Shown: piece after piece, positions 47,201 to 60,802 of the stretch
How positions within the stretch are numbered: position 1 is the stretch's first letter
Layout: each line of letters starts with the position of its first letter
Source of the DNA: Saccharina japonica
Taxonomy: Eukaryota > Sar > Phaeophyceae > Laminariales > Laminariaceae
Direction: 5' to 3'
NCBI GenBank assembly: GCA_008828725.1
Contig: MEHQ01003762.1
Coordinates: 273,091 to 337,090, forward strand
DNA length: 64,000 bases
Notes under the pieces: model-generated
Told to the model about the DNA's origin: nothing
What the model saw: the letters and a program-made list of their open reading frames with translations, nothing else
The model's database searches: none
Position numbers and translations under genes: made by a program

Positions 47201-50200
47201 CGCTTGGCACCCCCCGCTCACGCGATCAGCCAAGCGGTGTCGCGCTGCTCTGCAATCAGAGTGTGGGTTATTTTCGCCAAATAATATGAACCTAAACGCC
47301 TAATTCTCTCTGGAACAACAAACAACAGATTATTCTCGGTACGGTCCCGATCTCTAATAATCGTCCACCTTTTTTTCGTGTTATGATATCATACGTATCC
47401 ACTTTTTTTTGCTGTAAACTTATATATATTTTTTTCTCGTGTTATCCTTTTTTTTTTTTTCGCTGTGCAGGTTAAGGTGATCGAGAAGACTAACGCGTTC
47501 AGGAGGTTCGGCGGGCCGATCCAGCTGGCCTCTAATGCGCTGTCGACCATCCAGGCCATCGACGCCGGCTTCTTTGACCGCATCATGGAGTACTTCACCT
47601 TCACTGGCATCCGCACCAATGGCATCAAGGACGGCATCCGAACCGAGTGGTGAGAGAGAGGGTTGTTCACGTCGGCTGGTTTATTGATTACTGATGGGCG
47701 GCTTGTTGATTGGTTGATTTTCTGTTGGTTGGTTTTTTATTGGTTGGTTGATTGGTTGGTTGATTGCTTGCTTGGTTGCCTTTTTTTTGGTTGTTTTTTT
47801 ATTGGTTGGTTGATTGATTGGTTTAGTTGGTTGATCGCTTGTTTTTGCTGATTGGTTGATTGCTTGGTTGGTTTTTATCGGTTGGGTATTGATTGGTTGA
47901 TTGGTTTGGTTGGTTGGTTTGTGATTGGTTGGGTGACTGCTTGGTTTGCTTATTTTGTTGGGTTGGTCGGTTTGTTCCGTTGGTCATGTGTTGCTTGATT
48001 GCTATATAGGTTGGTTCGTTAGTTGATCGGTTAGTTGATTGGTTGGTTGGTTGGTTGGTTGGTTGGTTGGTATTGGGAGTCGATTGCTTTGTTGTTTTTG
48101 ATTTTTGGCGATCAGGGCATCCGCACGAACGGCATCAAGGATGGCATCCGAAACGAGTCGTCGGGGGCGGTTGTTCAAGTTGATCGGTTGATCTTTTTGA
48201 GTTTGTCGGTTATTGATGGGTTGGTTTTTGATTGGTTCATTGCTTGGTTGGTTGGCATTTTTTGGTCGATTAGTTGGTTTGTTGGTTGATTAGTTGGCTG
48301 GTTGGGTTGCTGATCGGTTCGTTGGTTGGTTGGTGGCTTCGTTGACTGGTTGCTTCATTTGTTGGTTGGTTTGTTTATTGGTTGGTTGGTTGGTTGGTTG
48401 GTTGGTTGGTTGGTGCGTGGACGATTGGTTGGTTGTTTCATTTGCCCAGCGATGTACCTGAAGCACTCATCTCCCCCTGTATATACAAAGGCAGCACGAA
48501 TGCTCGTGCGAGGTGTCTCGAGAGTAGAAACGCAGGCTGGTTTTGTGTGTAAATAGTGTTTCGTTTTTGTCGGTTGGCGGCTTAGATGGTTGGTTCCTTT
48601 GGAAGTGTTGATTGATTGCTTCGCTGTTTTTTTTTTTTTCGTTTCTGGCGACGACCTTCACGGGCATTCGCACTAGCGGCACCAAGGACGGCATCCGGAC
48701 CGAGCGGTGATAGGGTTGATGGCGTTGTTTCATTGGTTGGTTGATTGGCGTGCTATTCTTCTCGGTTGGTTGGTTGGTTGGTTAGTTTTTTATTTGTTGT
48801 TGGGTGGGGATGGGTGGGGTTACTTCTCTTGGTTGATTTTGCGATTTTTTTATTGATTTGTCGTTGTTCTGGCCACATGATCTTTACGAGCATACCCGCG
48901 CACCAACGGCATCAACTCAGGGACGGCATCTGAACCGAGTGGTACGAGTGTTGTTGCATTTTTTTCTTTTTCTTTTTTGGCGACCGCCGTTACGATCATC
49001 CATCTTCACCAACGGCATCGAAGACGGCATCCGAACCGAGTGGCGAGAAAGTTGTACTGTTCGTGTGCTTCGAGGGCATTTTGTGTGTGCGCTGTATGCT
49101 CGTCCTTTGTATATGCTCTTTGCGCGTTATTTTGTATGTGTTGTAACCTCGCATTTTGTATGTGCTTTATGCCCCGTCATTTTGTATGTGCTGTAAGCGC
49201 GTTCTTCGTGTATGCTGTAACCGCGCCCTTTGTATGTGCTGTATGCGCGTTATTTCTCATGTGTGTGCTGCATGCGTATCATTTGCATGTGCTGCGTGCG
49301 CTTCCTTTAAACGTGCTGAACGCAATGGTGTTGGATCTATGTTTCCCCTTCCCCGTAATTTTGCACATATGTATGCGCTTTTGCTGTCTGGTTGTTGTCG
49401 TTTTGCTGTCTGTTGTCGTGTTGTGCATGCGCTGTATGGTCGCGGACACAGGTACTGCAAGTTTGACGCGATCACCCAGATGGCCGACATGTTCAACCTG
49501 CCCTACACGGGCGTCATCGACCGCCCGGACCTGCAGGTACACATCCGTGCTTCGCCCTGTCCAGCCAAAATCGTGTCGTACAGAAATGCCTGTACCGTAC
49601 TTGAAAATGCACCGGCGTGCCCTGCCATTGACAGACGTCGGGGCCTTCAACGGGTATGATACAGAACCCTTTGACGGATGTCGGTCCCTTTGACGAATTT
49701 CAGACCCTTTGACAGATGCCAGGCGCTTTGACGATTTTCGGAACCCGTGATTTCAATGTTGGGGGCCATGTGACAGATGTCAGACCCTTTGGCGGGTGTG
49801 TCGGGACCCGTTGGCGGGTGTGTCGGGACCCTTTGACGGATGCTGGTGCTCTTTCTGACTTTTTTTTTCTACGGCGCTTACGTAGCCGTAGGAAACATAA
49901 TAAGCAGCTGTGTATTATGCGTGGAGGGCATCTTTGTGTTTGGCGGTGAGCTATCTGAAAGTTAGCTTCGGCTTTAGCCCCTGCCGCGGCGGTGGCGGTG
50001 CGTCGGAGAAAGGTTTGTAGAGATTATGCAGGCGTTTTATGAGATGGGGCTGGAGAGAAGTGGCTTGGTTTTTTACCTGCTCCCTGCATTTTGACAGCGT
50101 TTTGGTGGAAATGGGTTTATAGAGGCTTGCGCGGCGGTGGTGTGGGTGGGCGGTGGCCGCGGCGACGGGCTTTGTGATTGCGCGCGTTGAGGTTTCGGGG

Positions 50201-53200
50201 ACGGGGGGCGGTGTTGCGGGCCCTAGCTGTTTGGCGGACTTTGGGCGCAGATGGCAGTGGTTTTGCTGGCCGTGGGTAAGCGTCTTTGCGCTCAAGCGGT
50301 GGGAGTAGAACTGTGGGGTCGCGAGATAAGCCAAGGGAGGGAGGAGTGGCAGGAGAAGGGGGCAGGGGGGGAGAGGGGTGCGAGTTTTCGAACGAAAATG
50401 CGGGTCGCAGAGAGAAGGAGGTACTGCGGTGCGTAGACACCGTCAGCCAGCGAGCTTTCCCTCGCAAGGCGCAGATGCTGGGTGGCGACCAGCATGGCTT
50501 GTTGGGGTATGATGCTCCGGTTGCCTTTGTTGGTGCTCGTGTCGTCGTTGTTAGTTATCCATCGTCGTTGGTGTCCTATTGTTTTTGAAGTCTGAGGCGT
50601 TCGTTCGAAAAAGAGCCTGACTGGCCCTGACTGACTGCAGCGATACTACTGTTCCAGCGTCTTTCGTTGCTGACGACGGTGCGCTTTTATTTGGGGTACG
50701 CCGTGCTGATAGGCAGAAAGCAGCAACCGCGCTAGCTGCTATAGCCTGACCGCTACGGTCGATTCCTTTACGCTCGTGTGGTTTGCTCTCTCTCTGCTCC
50801 GCCCTACGCTCGTTATATTAGTTGTACCGCGACGATTGCTCTAGGCACCTTCTACGTACCAGGAGCTGCACTCTCACTTTTGAAGCAACAATCGCGATCA
50901 CGCTTTTGGACCAATAAACATGCCATCCTACAACTGGCACCCCCCCCCCCCCCGCGTGCCCTACACCGTCTCGAGGAAAGGGCATGCGTGTTCTCGCGAT
51001 TGCGACCAAAATAACACTAAGGCACGCCAAACTAATATGAGCTGCCACCACCCATATCATAAAATATGTTATATATTTTAGTTGGTTGGCGTCGTTGGCA
51101 ACGACGCTGTAAAACACGCCCCTCACTGCGTGAGCTCAGACAACCAGGGTACCTTTTTTTTTTTTTTTGGCGGTCACCATTAACTGGCGGTCGTGTAGAT
51201 CATTTGTGCGGGGTGAGAACCTCATTGCTCCGCACAAGGGGAATGGTTCGTATCACGTAGTGTGTAATATGGTAAGGCATCCCGAGGCAGTACTAGTATA
51301 CCCATTGCTGTCTCCGGAAGTGGCCACACCAGAAATTAAATAATTCATTGAAGCTGTCGTCCATATGCAAGTCCGCCTCAGAGGCGGTTCTTAGCAGGAT
51401 GCAGCTCACCCTCCATGCGACTCGCCCAATACCTCACGGCGTTTCGCGCTTGTGCAAGCAATGTGCTGCCTGGTTGGTGAATACCCAACGCGCTCCGTCC
51501 CGGCATTGTAGGGATGCGAGGTCTATGGTCATAGATACGGCCGTGCACAGCATGAGTACATCAGCCCCCCTCATGCGACCCCACCATGGTACGGCGCTCA
51601 CAGCTGGTGCTAGGATGTCTAGCTTGTAAATAACCCATGCTGTCCTCGGCATAGTGGCCATCACAGGGAATCTATGGCAATATCGACTATGAACCTCCCC
51701 GCCGTACATGACTACCCCCCATAAATATATGATATATTTATAGGTTGGGTTGGCGTCGGTTGGCAACGACGCTGTAAAACACGCCACTCGCTGCGTGAGC
51801 TCAGACAACCAGGGTGCCGTTTTTTTTTTGTTATTTTTTTTTTTGGCGGTCACCAAAGCTGGCGGTCGAGTAGATCATTTGTGCGGGGTGGAGAACCTTT
51901 GTTCCGCACAAGGGGAATGGTCGTATCACGTAGTGTTGAATATGGTAAGGCGTCCGCGAGGCAGTTACATAGTACTCCCATTGCTGTCTCGGGAAGTGGC
52001 CACACCGGAAATTTAATTAACTCATTGAAGCTGTCGTCCACATGCAAGTCCGCCTCACAAACAGTTCTTAGTAGGATGCAGCTCACCCTTCATGCGACTC
52101 GCCGAACACCTCATGGCGCTTCGCGCTTGGTGCTAGCAATGTCTGCCTGGTCGGTGAAAACCCGACATGCTCCGTCCCGGCATTGTATATAGGGATGCGA
52201 GGAGAGGGTCTATGGTCATTCGACTACGGCCATGCATGAATATGAAGTTCACCCCTACACTCCAAATATGCTGTGAGTAGGATGCCGCGGTTTACCCCGC
52301 TGACGAAACGCCTCCCTATACTCCAAGGAAACCCCAGTCTGGCCCCTTATTAACTGGACAAGCCTAATAGGATCTCTAGTACACTCTGTAACTGTAAGTG
52401 ACTGGTTTGACCCCGTTTTGACTGGACACGCCTATTACGATGTCGTAAACCTCTGTTAATTTCTTCACCTTTTTTGTTTGTTTTTTCGGCTGCAGGCAGT
52501 GCTGATGGACGACATCGGGGAAGGGGTGGTGTTCAACAGTCAGACTGTCGTAGGGTACGAGAACACTGACGGGTGAGAGCGAGAGGAGGGCGTAAAGAGG
52601 TAGCCGCAAGGAAACTGTAAAGATAGCGCGCGATGGTCCATGTACGAGTACGTACGTACCTGTTTTTTTTGTTTTGTTTTTTTTTGCTTGTCCTTGTTTT
52701 TTTATTCGCTTGAATGGTACCGCTCTTTCCCAAAATATAAGGATCGTTTTGTATATTGATAATTCATCCAAACGTTGCTTTTTTATTGGGACAAAAGTGG
52801 TGTATCATACCGGTACAGTAGTAGTTGTTGTCATGTCGTTTCGGATCTTGAGAACGATCTTGGTTTTAGAATGCCCCGGCGATGAAACTGTCAAGACTCG
52901 TACCAGGTACGTATATATATAGCTATGTTTTATTTTTGTTATTTTTGTTATTTATTGCTATTTTTAATAATAGTATTGTCCTTGCCATCAGACGATGTGT
53001 ATGATAGTGTACAGCATGAGCTTCAACATTGATCACTCATGACACACTTCACTCCGAAAGGACACCACGGGAAACCTAAACGAAAAAAAAGGAAACCTAT
53101 TGGACTACAGCAGTAGCCTATTGGACTAAATCAATAGCCTATTGGACTAAAGTATAATAGTAGCTATCTAGGACTACAGTAAGCGCAACGTTGTCACTCA

Positions 53201-54103
53201 TAAACATTCCCAGAAATAAGACAAACAAGGGAACCAAAACTGCAAAGGAAACCTACGTATGCACAAGGTCTAAAAAAGTACTGCATTGTACTTTTATTTT
53301 TTGCCATTATTTTTTTTTTTGCTCCCGTAGTTGTTGACGGCGATCCGTACGTAGTCGAACCGCATGTTTTTGGAAAGTCATACGTATACGAGTAATTTTT
53401 TTTTTTCAGTCAAGAATACAAAATATGTAAAAAAAAAAGTGACAATTTGAAGGATATTATTGGTATTATTATGTGATAGGTTAAGCGAATCAAGATAAAA
53501 GGTGATTGTGAAGGTACGAAGATATCATAATCTTATTAATAGTACGGAGATTTCGTGTGGAGATATTATATGAGGATGCGCGAAGATGTGAGTGATCATA
53601 CTACAGTATGTTAATGCGATGATGCGAAGATGCGATGATACCAGGCACGACGTTGATCATATATATATGTTGGCGCGTAGCAACCAAGCTGCTCCACACC
53701 ATACCTGTTTTAGTGTAGATGTGGATGATTATACACCAAAATCACGCTTTTCTGTGTTGAAACTGACCGCTCCACCCCCCCCCCCCCTCCCCCCTACAAA
53801 ACACGCCACCACCAGGGGAGTAACGGTTAACCTAGAGGACGGAGGCAAGATCCACGCCGACATCCTGGTGGGGGCTGACGGCATCTGGTCTCAGGTGAAT
53901 ATAGAAAATAGAAACTACCTGGTAGGGCAACATGTGTATGTAGCGTAGGTGTCAAATCGCTAAATATTGACGAAGACACGGAAAACGAAGTCTGGACGAA
54001 CCAAGGAATTTATAAATCAAGAAATTTACAGATGCATAAGCTGAGAAGTTACGTTAAAAGCTAAAAAAATACCGGGTAAGAAACTAAGGAATGTTTTAAG
54101 TGC

Positions 54104-54135
<32 letters not shown>

Positions 54136-57100
54136 TTGCTGTTGGTGGTGGTGTGGTGGTGGTAATTGTGTTGCTGGTGCTGCTACTGCTGTCATCATTG
54201 TTGTTCGTTGGTTGTGCTACTGCTGCTGCTGCTGCTGCTTTTGTTATTAATTTTGTGTGGTTATCTGCTGTTGCTGTCGCCGCTGGTGCTGTAGGTCCGC
54301 GCCCAGATGTGGAAGGAAGACATCCGGGGAGAGAACGGGGGCGCAACGTACTCGGGCTACACCGTCTTCGCCGGAGAGACCGTCTACGCGCCCAAGGACT
54401 ACTGGGACGTGGGGTACAAGGTGCGGACACTATTAATACAAACAACACGGCAAGGGTGTTCATTGCATGGGTGTGTTCATTGCATGCCCACACCGAATAT
54501 ACCGGAGTGCCAATTTCGTGATCTATCTGTGGGTAGATCTTTCGGGCCAGACACCCCTCAGGTATTTTATCTCTATTATCTGTAGGATCCGTATGATCTG
54601 TATGATCTGTGTGATGTGTATCTGTAACATCTATATCATCTGTATCATCTGTATGATACCTGGTATGCATTATATGTATCATCTGTATGATCTGTGGGAT
54701 CTGTACGATCTGTATTATTTGTATTATTTGTATGTCACGGCTCTTGCGCACGTGTTTCGCGGGGGTGGCGGGATGCTTGGGAGGGCGGCTCTTGAGGGCG
54801 ACATTTCACAATGGAATACAGTACTATACAGAAAAAATACAAACGACAACTGTGAGATCGAGGGTTTCGTCGAAACTCATCTTTTGAAATATATAGGGGA
54901 TCTACTAGATAAAGTAGATCGTATTCTGAGGAGTGGACACCTGCTGATAGTGAACAATTACGGAGGTTTCGTGCTCGACGCCTAAAGCCGACCTCCCCAC
55001 CCGACCAGTGGCAGTGCTGGGATACTGCTGTGCTTGGTTAAGACTATCTTCATTCGGCCGGCGTGGATGCTGTGGTTGGGAAGACTCTGTAGATTATTCC
55101 GGCCGGCTCGGGATGCTGTGGCATGGAAAGGCTCTTACGTTGATTGAACCACTTTCCAATAGTACGCCCCTTAGCCAATCAGAGAGCGTGAACACTTTAC
55201 CTTAGGAAGATTCACTTATCAACAGATGTCCACTACTGCGTGCTCTGTCGGACGTGCGCAAGGTTGTGTTGGGTAGTGCAAGCACCGGTAGGGTGTATAC
55301 GTGTATACTCGTCTGTGTCCGGGCACGGAACCTGGACATGTTGGCCACACTGGGGTATTATGGGCACCTGGGCACCCCCCCCCAGATAATATTTACACCC
55401 GGCGCGCTTACTTTCCACCGACGCGCTCGATATTTCGATATATCGAAGCTTGAAAATTTCGATACGATTGTCGAACACTAATATTAGTGGGACCATAGTA
55501 AATACTAGTAAATAGGGGACCTACGGTACATGTTTACCAGTTTTTAGTTATAGTATTTGGTCCTTTTTACTAGTATTTACTATGGCCCCCCGTAATAGCC
55601 GCCCTCCCTCTCTCCCTCCCTTGTTTATTTCGTTTCCTTTCTTTGGTTCTGCCTAAAGGTGTACATCGGCCCCGGACAGTACTTCGTTACGTCCGACATC
55701 GGGCGCGGGCGCATGCAGTGGTACTCCTTCCTCGCCCTCCCCCCCGGCAGCAAGAGCCGCGACGACAACATCAAGTACCTCAAGGACGTGAGAACTGCTG
55801 TAGTACAGTACCATATGTACAATCGGGGAATTTATCGGAGTGTACATCGGTAGGCTCGAAGTACGTAAACAAGGACAAGCGTCAGGAGATATCTAGCAGG
55901 TTTATAGTAGCATAGTTTAGTGGTACTGTACGTATCGGAATATGATGTAGATGCACAAGGTCAACATCAAGTACCTCCAATGACGACTGACTGTTGTAGC
56001 GCTCAATACACCAATTTATATCGTTCCTCAATGAAGCAGTGCCAAGAAGGCTGATGACTATTACAGGGGACCTACTGTGCACAAAAACTACGTACTTGCC
56101 TATTTTCACTCTGAAGTATTTTGTCCTATTTATGATGATCATCCTTGATAGTGTTGTATATCGAACGGTAATAGAGTTCGATACGATATCGATATACGAT
56201 AGCAACTAATAGTCGATACGAGTTTGATTTCGATATGTGATATAGTAGAAGCTTTCGATCAATAGCTACCACAAATCACGGGGACGCCAGGGGATGGAGG
56301 GCAAAACACCTCCGATGTTTCGATATATCGAAAGTCCGATATTTCGACATATCGAATGTTCGATATTTTGGTCGAATTCGAAAAATTCGATGCGATATCC
56401 AACACTATTTTTTTAATGGACGTAACAAGAAGACTAACACGCTTCCTTTTCGTGATATACCCCGCAACTTTGCCGCTGTTGTGGTCATTTTTGTTATATG
56501 TCGGGGGTTTTTTTCAGACCTTCACTGGTTGGAGCGCGGAGGTCCATGAAGCGCTGGATTCCACTAGCAACAACGACGTGGAGCAGAGAGACTTGTACGA
56601 CAGGCCTCCCTCGGTAAGGCGACAGCAAGGGCGTTGCAGGCGGTGGCATGATGCATGTGTGCGACGGGCGGATGTGGAGACATGCAGTAGTTGTGTTTTG
56701 AGTCGTTGAGTCTTAAGCATTTACCAGGTGCTACTTTGCCCGGATGTGTAAGGACCGTTTGGGTATTAATGTAATGACCGTTTGGATATGTGTTTTAGGA
56801 CCGTTTGGATATTTCTTTAGGGGCCGTTTGGATATGAATGTAAGGACCGTTTGGACATGTGTGTAAGAACGGTTTGGATATTTATGTAGAGACCGTTTGG
56901 ATATTTATGTGAGGACCGTTTGGATGTTAATCGCACAGATCATGCATTCCCGCTTGATCTACACAGCTCTTTCAGGGAATATGATCTGTAGGATCTGTAT
57001 GATCTAGCTCATGTTGCCGTGTGGGACTCGTATAGTCTGCATGATCTAGCACATGTTTCCTAGGTTGGATCTGTACGTGACAGATCCTGCACAACGTATC

Positions 57101-60100
57101 ATAACGGCAGGTTAGGATATAGATTATTTCCTATTTTGTATTAGAGTTGGTAGTAAGCTGACTTCACATTTATATACAGGCGGCTTACCTATGTCCTATT
57201 GAAGTTGGCAGTACGTTGACTTCACGTACAGGCGGCTTACCTATTTACTATCGGGTTTGGCGTAACCTGACTTCACTCACAGGTGGCTTGCCTATTTTCT
57301 ACCGGTATGCCACTCTGCCCGTAGCGGATATATCCCCCGCCTTCTAGCCCACCTCTAAACCCTTTCCCCCCCCCCCCCCTACCCTCGGCCTTTTTGCTTG
57401 TTTGTAGCTCCATTCAACGCCCCGCCTTCTAGCCCACTTCTAACCCCCCCCCCCCCCCCGAATTTCCGACCTTTCTCGGGTTTTTTTCCATGCTGCTGTT
57501 CCGTTCTTGTGTTTCTCGCTCGCCCCCTCGCTCTCATAACGGAATGGTATGGCATGGTATGGGATGGAGCAGTTGACGAAGAGCTGGGCCCAGGGAAACA
57601 CGGTGCTAATCGGCGATGCCTGCCACCCGATGATGCCCAACCTCGGGCAGGGGGGATGCCAGGCCATGGAAGACGGTTACATCCTCACCAACATGCTCAA
57701 GGAGGTTTGTACATGCGTGTGGTGGCGTTTTTTGGAAGCCTGGTTTACGGGGGTAGGAAAAAGTTAGATCTTGGGGGGATGCCAGGCTATGGAAAACTGT
57801 TACATGCTCACGAACATGCTCAAAGAGGTTTGTATATGCGCGTGGTGGCGTTTTTTTCAAGCCTGATTTAGGGGGGTAGGGAAAATTTAGGCCAGGGGGG
57901 GATGCCAGGCTATGGAAGACGGTGACATCCCCACCAACATGCTCAAGGAGGCTTGTACATGCATGTGGTGGCGTTTTTTTCAAGCCTGGATTACGGGGGT
58001 AGGAAAAACTTAGGTCAGGGGGGGATGCCAGGCTATGGAAGACGGGTACATCCTCACCAACATGCCCAAAGAGGTTTGTACATGCGTGTGGTGGCATTTT
58101 TTTTCAAGCCTGGTTTACGGGGGTAGGAAAAAACTTAGATCAGGGGGGGATGCCAGACTATGGAAGACGGTTACATCCTCACCAAGATGCCCAAGGAGGT
58201 TTGTACATGCGTGTGGTGGCATTTTTTTTCAAGCCTGGTTTACGGGGGTAGGAAAAACTTAGGCCAGGCGGGATGCCAGGCTGTGGAAGCCGTTTTCATC
58301 CTCACCAACATGCTCAAGGAGGTTTGTACATGCGTGTGGTGGCGTTTTTTGGAAGCCTGGTTTACGGGGGTAGGAAAAAGTTAGATTTGAGGGGATGCCA
58401 GGCTATGGAAGACTGTTACATCCTCACCAACATGCTCAAGGAGGCTTGTACATGCGTGTTGTGGCGTTTTTTTTAGGCCTGGTTTACGGGGGTAGGGAAA
58501 ATTTAGGTCAGGGGGGGATGCCAGGCTATGGAAGACGGTGACATCCTCAGCAATATGCTCAAGGAGGTTTGTATATGCGTTTGGTGGCGTTTTTTGGAAG
58601 CCTGATGTACCAGGTGTAGGGAAACATTTTGTTTGGCCAGGCGGGGTGTCAGGCTATGAAGTATGGTTACTGTATCCTAACCAACATGCTCAAGGGTATT
58701 TGTATATGCGTGTGGTGGCGTTTTTTTAATCCTGGCTTACGGGGATAAGGAAGGAGGTTGCTGCTGTTTTTTGTGGCGTACTGCAGCATGCTACTACAGC
58801 ATGCTACAATCAAGTGTTAGGTTAGGTGGTTCGTGGGGTGGGGTGGGGTGTTGTGATCAAATCTGGACGAAATTGTAAGGACCATGTGGTGTTCACATTA
58901 GTGCTGAAATGATCCTTATATTTCCGTCCATAGTGATACTTTGTGTACTTGACACCTTGGCACAATGGCGGGGCAAGGCAAGGCAGCGTGGGGTGCGGCA
59001 TGCGCTTGGTGCCCGTGCTCCCAAGCGTGATACCGCGTGCTTGTGGGAGCTTCAGCTTGCTTTAGCGGTCTGGCCTTGTGTGCGGATGTAGGGGGAGAAT
59101 ATGCGGGTAGAACCTGGTTGAAGGGTAGTTGTCCTCAATGACTGCTACCCCCCCCCCCCTGAACCCCTCTAGCTCCGTCTTGAAAGGAATGCGTGGTCAA
59201 TGGTCAAATAACTAAGGCAAGCAACAAATGGATACGCCCCAACCCCCATCCCTCCCCTCCCTCCCTCCCTATCTTCGTGCTGTCCTGTCCTGTCGTCCTG
59301 TCCTGTCCTATCCTATCCTATCCTCCGCCTCGTCCTGTCCTGTCCTGTCCTGTCCTGTCCTGTCCTGTCCTGTCCTGTCCTGTCCTGTCCTGTCCTGTCC
59401 TGTCCTGTCCTGTCCTGTCCTGTCCTGTCCTGTCCTGTCCTGTCCTGTCCTGTCCTGTCCTGTCCTGTCCTGTCCTGTCCTGTCCTGTCCTGTCCTGTCC
59501 TGTCCTGTCCTGTCCTGTCCTGTCCTGTCCTGTCCTGTCCTGTCCTGTCCTGTCCTGTCCTGTCCTGTCCTGTCCTGTCCTGTCCTGTCCTGTCCTGTCC
59601 TGTCCTGTCCTGTCCTGTCCTGTCCTGTCCTGTCCTGTCCTGTCCTGTCCTGTCCTGTCCTGTCCTGTCCTGTCCTGTCCTGTCCTGTCCTGTCCTGTCC
59701 TGTCCTGTCCTGTCCTGTCCTGTCCTGTCCTGTCCTGTCCTGTCCTGTCCTGTCCTGTCCTGTCCTGTCCTGTCCTGTCCTGTCCTGTCCTGTCCTGTCC
59801 TGTCCTGTCCTGTCCTGTCCTGTCCTGTCCTGTCCTGTCCTGTCCTGTCCTGTCCTGTCCTGTCCTGTCCTGTCCTGTCCTTTCCTGTCCTGTCCTGTCC
59901 TGTCCTTTCCTGTCCTGTCCTGTCCTGTCCTGTCCTGTCCTGTCCTGTCCTGTCCTGTCCTGTCCTGTCCTCCGCCTCGTCCCGTCCCGTCGCTGCCTAT
60001 TCAATGTGGTCTAGGTTACGCACCGATCGCAGATTCCCAGCACCCTCCAGAGCTTCTACCGCACTCGGATCGTGAGGACCTCGGCGATCCAGGGATTGAG

Positions 60101-60770
60101 CCGCATTGCGAGCGACCTCATCGTCAAGAACTTCGACACTCCCATGAAGGCGAGAAGACACGCAGACGATCGTGAATAAATAAAAAATAAAACAAGAATA
60201 AAAAATGTGGAAATGTGTACGTACAAAAATGCAAATCGAAAAAATGTACACGTCGAACTGATGACGATCTGTGATCTATCTACTCGAACTTATCACCTGT
60301 TTACGAGCGTAGAAGGGATGCAGGATCTGTGTACTACTAGCACAGGTCCAGCACAGGAAATCTAGGCCTGGATCAAGAATCTGCAGCTGTAGATTGTGTT
60401 GACAGATCAAGAATCTCTATCCGCCCCTGAAATATCTACAGTAGATCTATCATCAAGTGGGAGTCCATGATCGGTACGATGTTCGATTTTGTCTATTGCC
60501 TCGGTATCATGTGCGTTGCTCTGCCGTTCCGTCGTAAACGGGATTTTCTGTCGGTGATTGTGAAATCTGCCGTCGGTGTAGCTGGATGGATACATTGGGG
60601 TACCCGATTTAAGAGGCCCTCGGAACAGGCTAGTGTTGTCGCTCTTATCTCGGAAACGCTCGTATCCCCGTTTGAGTTCGCCCAGTGGTGCGATCGTTGT
60701 GTTCAGCGTTAGTTTTCTCGACAACGGTCAGGGTGCTAAATATAGTCGGAACTTTTTATCTTTTGGAAGG

Positions 60771-60802
<32 letters not shown>

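Larger units (their letters stand above)
36463..47470 (+). other. ZEP intron 1 (11.0 kb)
   Basis: The intron separates KMQGYD from VKVIEK, which are contiguous in the enzyme family. It contains a SINE, a perfect hairpin, a hAT element, GATC repeats, several minisatellites, a ~570-bp duplication, foldback elements and a MITE A. 36463-37440 and 41460-42700 show no clear feature beyond GTACC-rich low complexity and short repeats. Confidence 0.85.

Noticed and set aside
59193-60175. Long SCPVL / TGQDR frames
   Set aside because: Translation of the (TGTCC)n array; only the last part overlaps the true ZEP exon 10.
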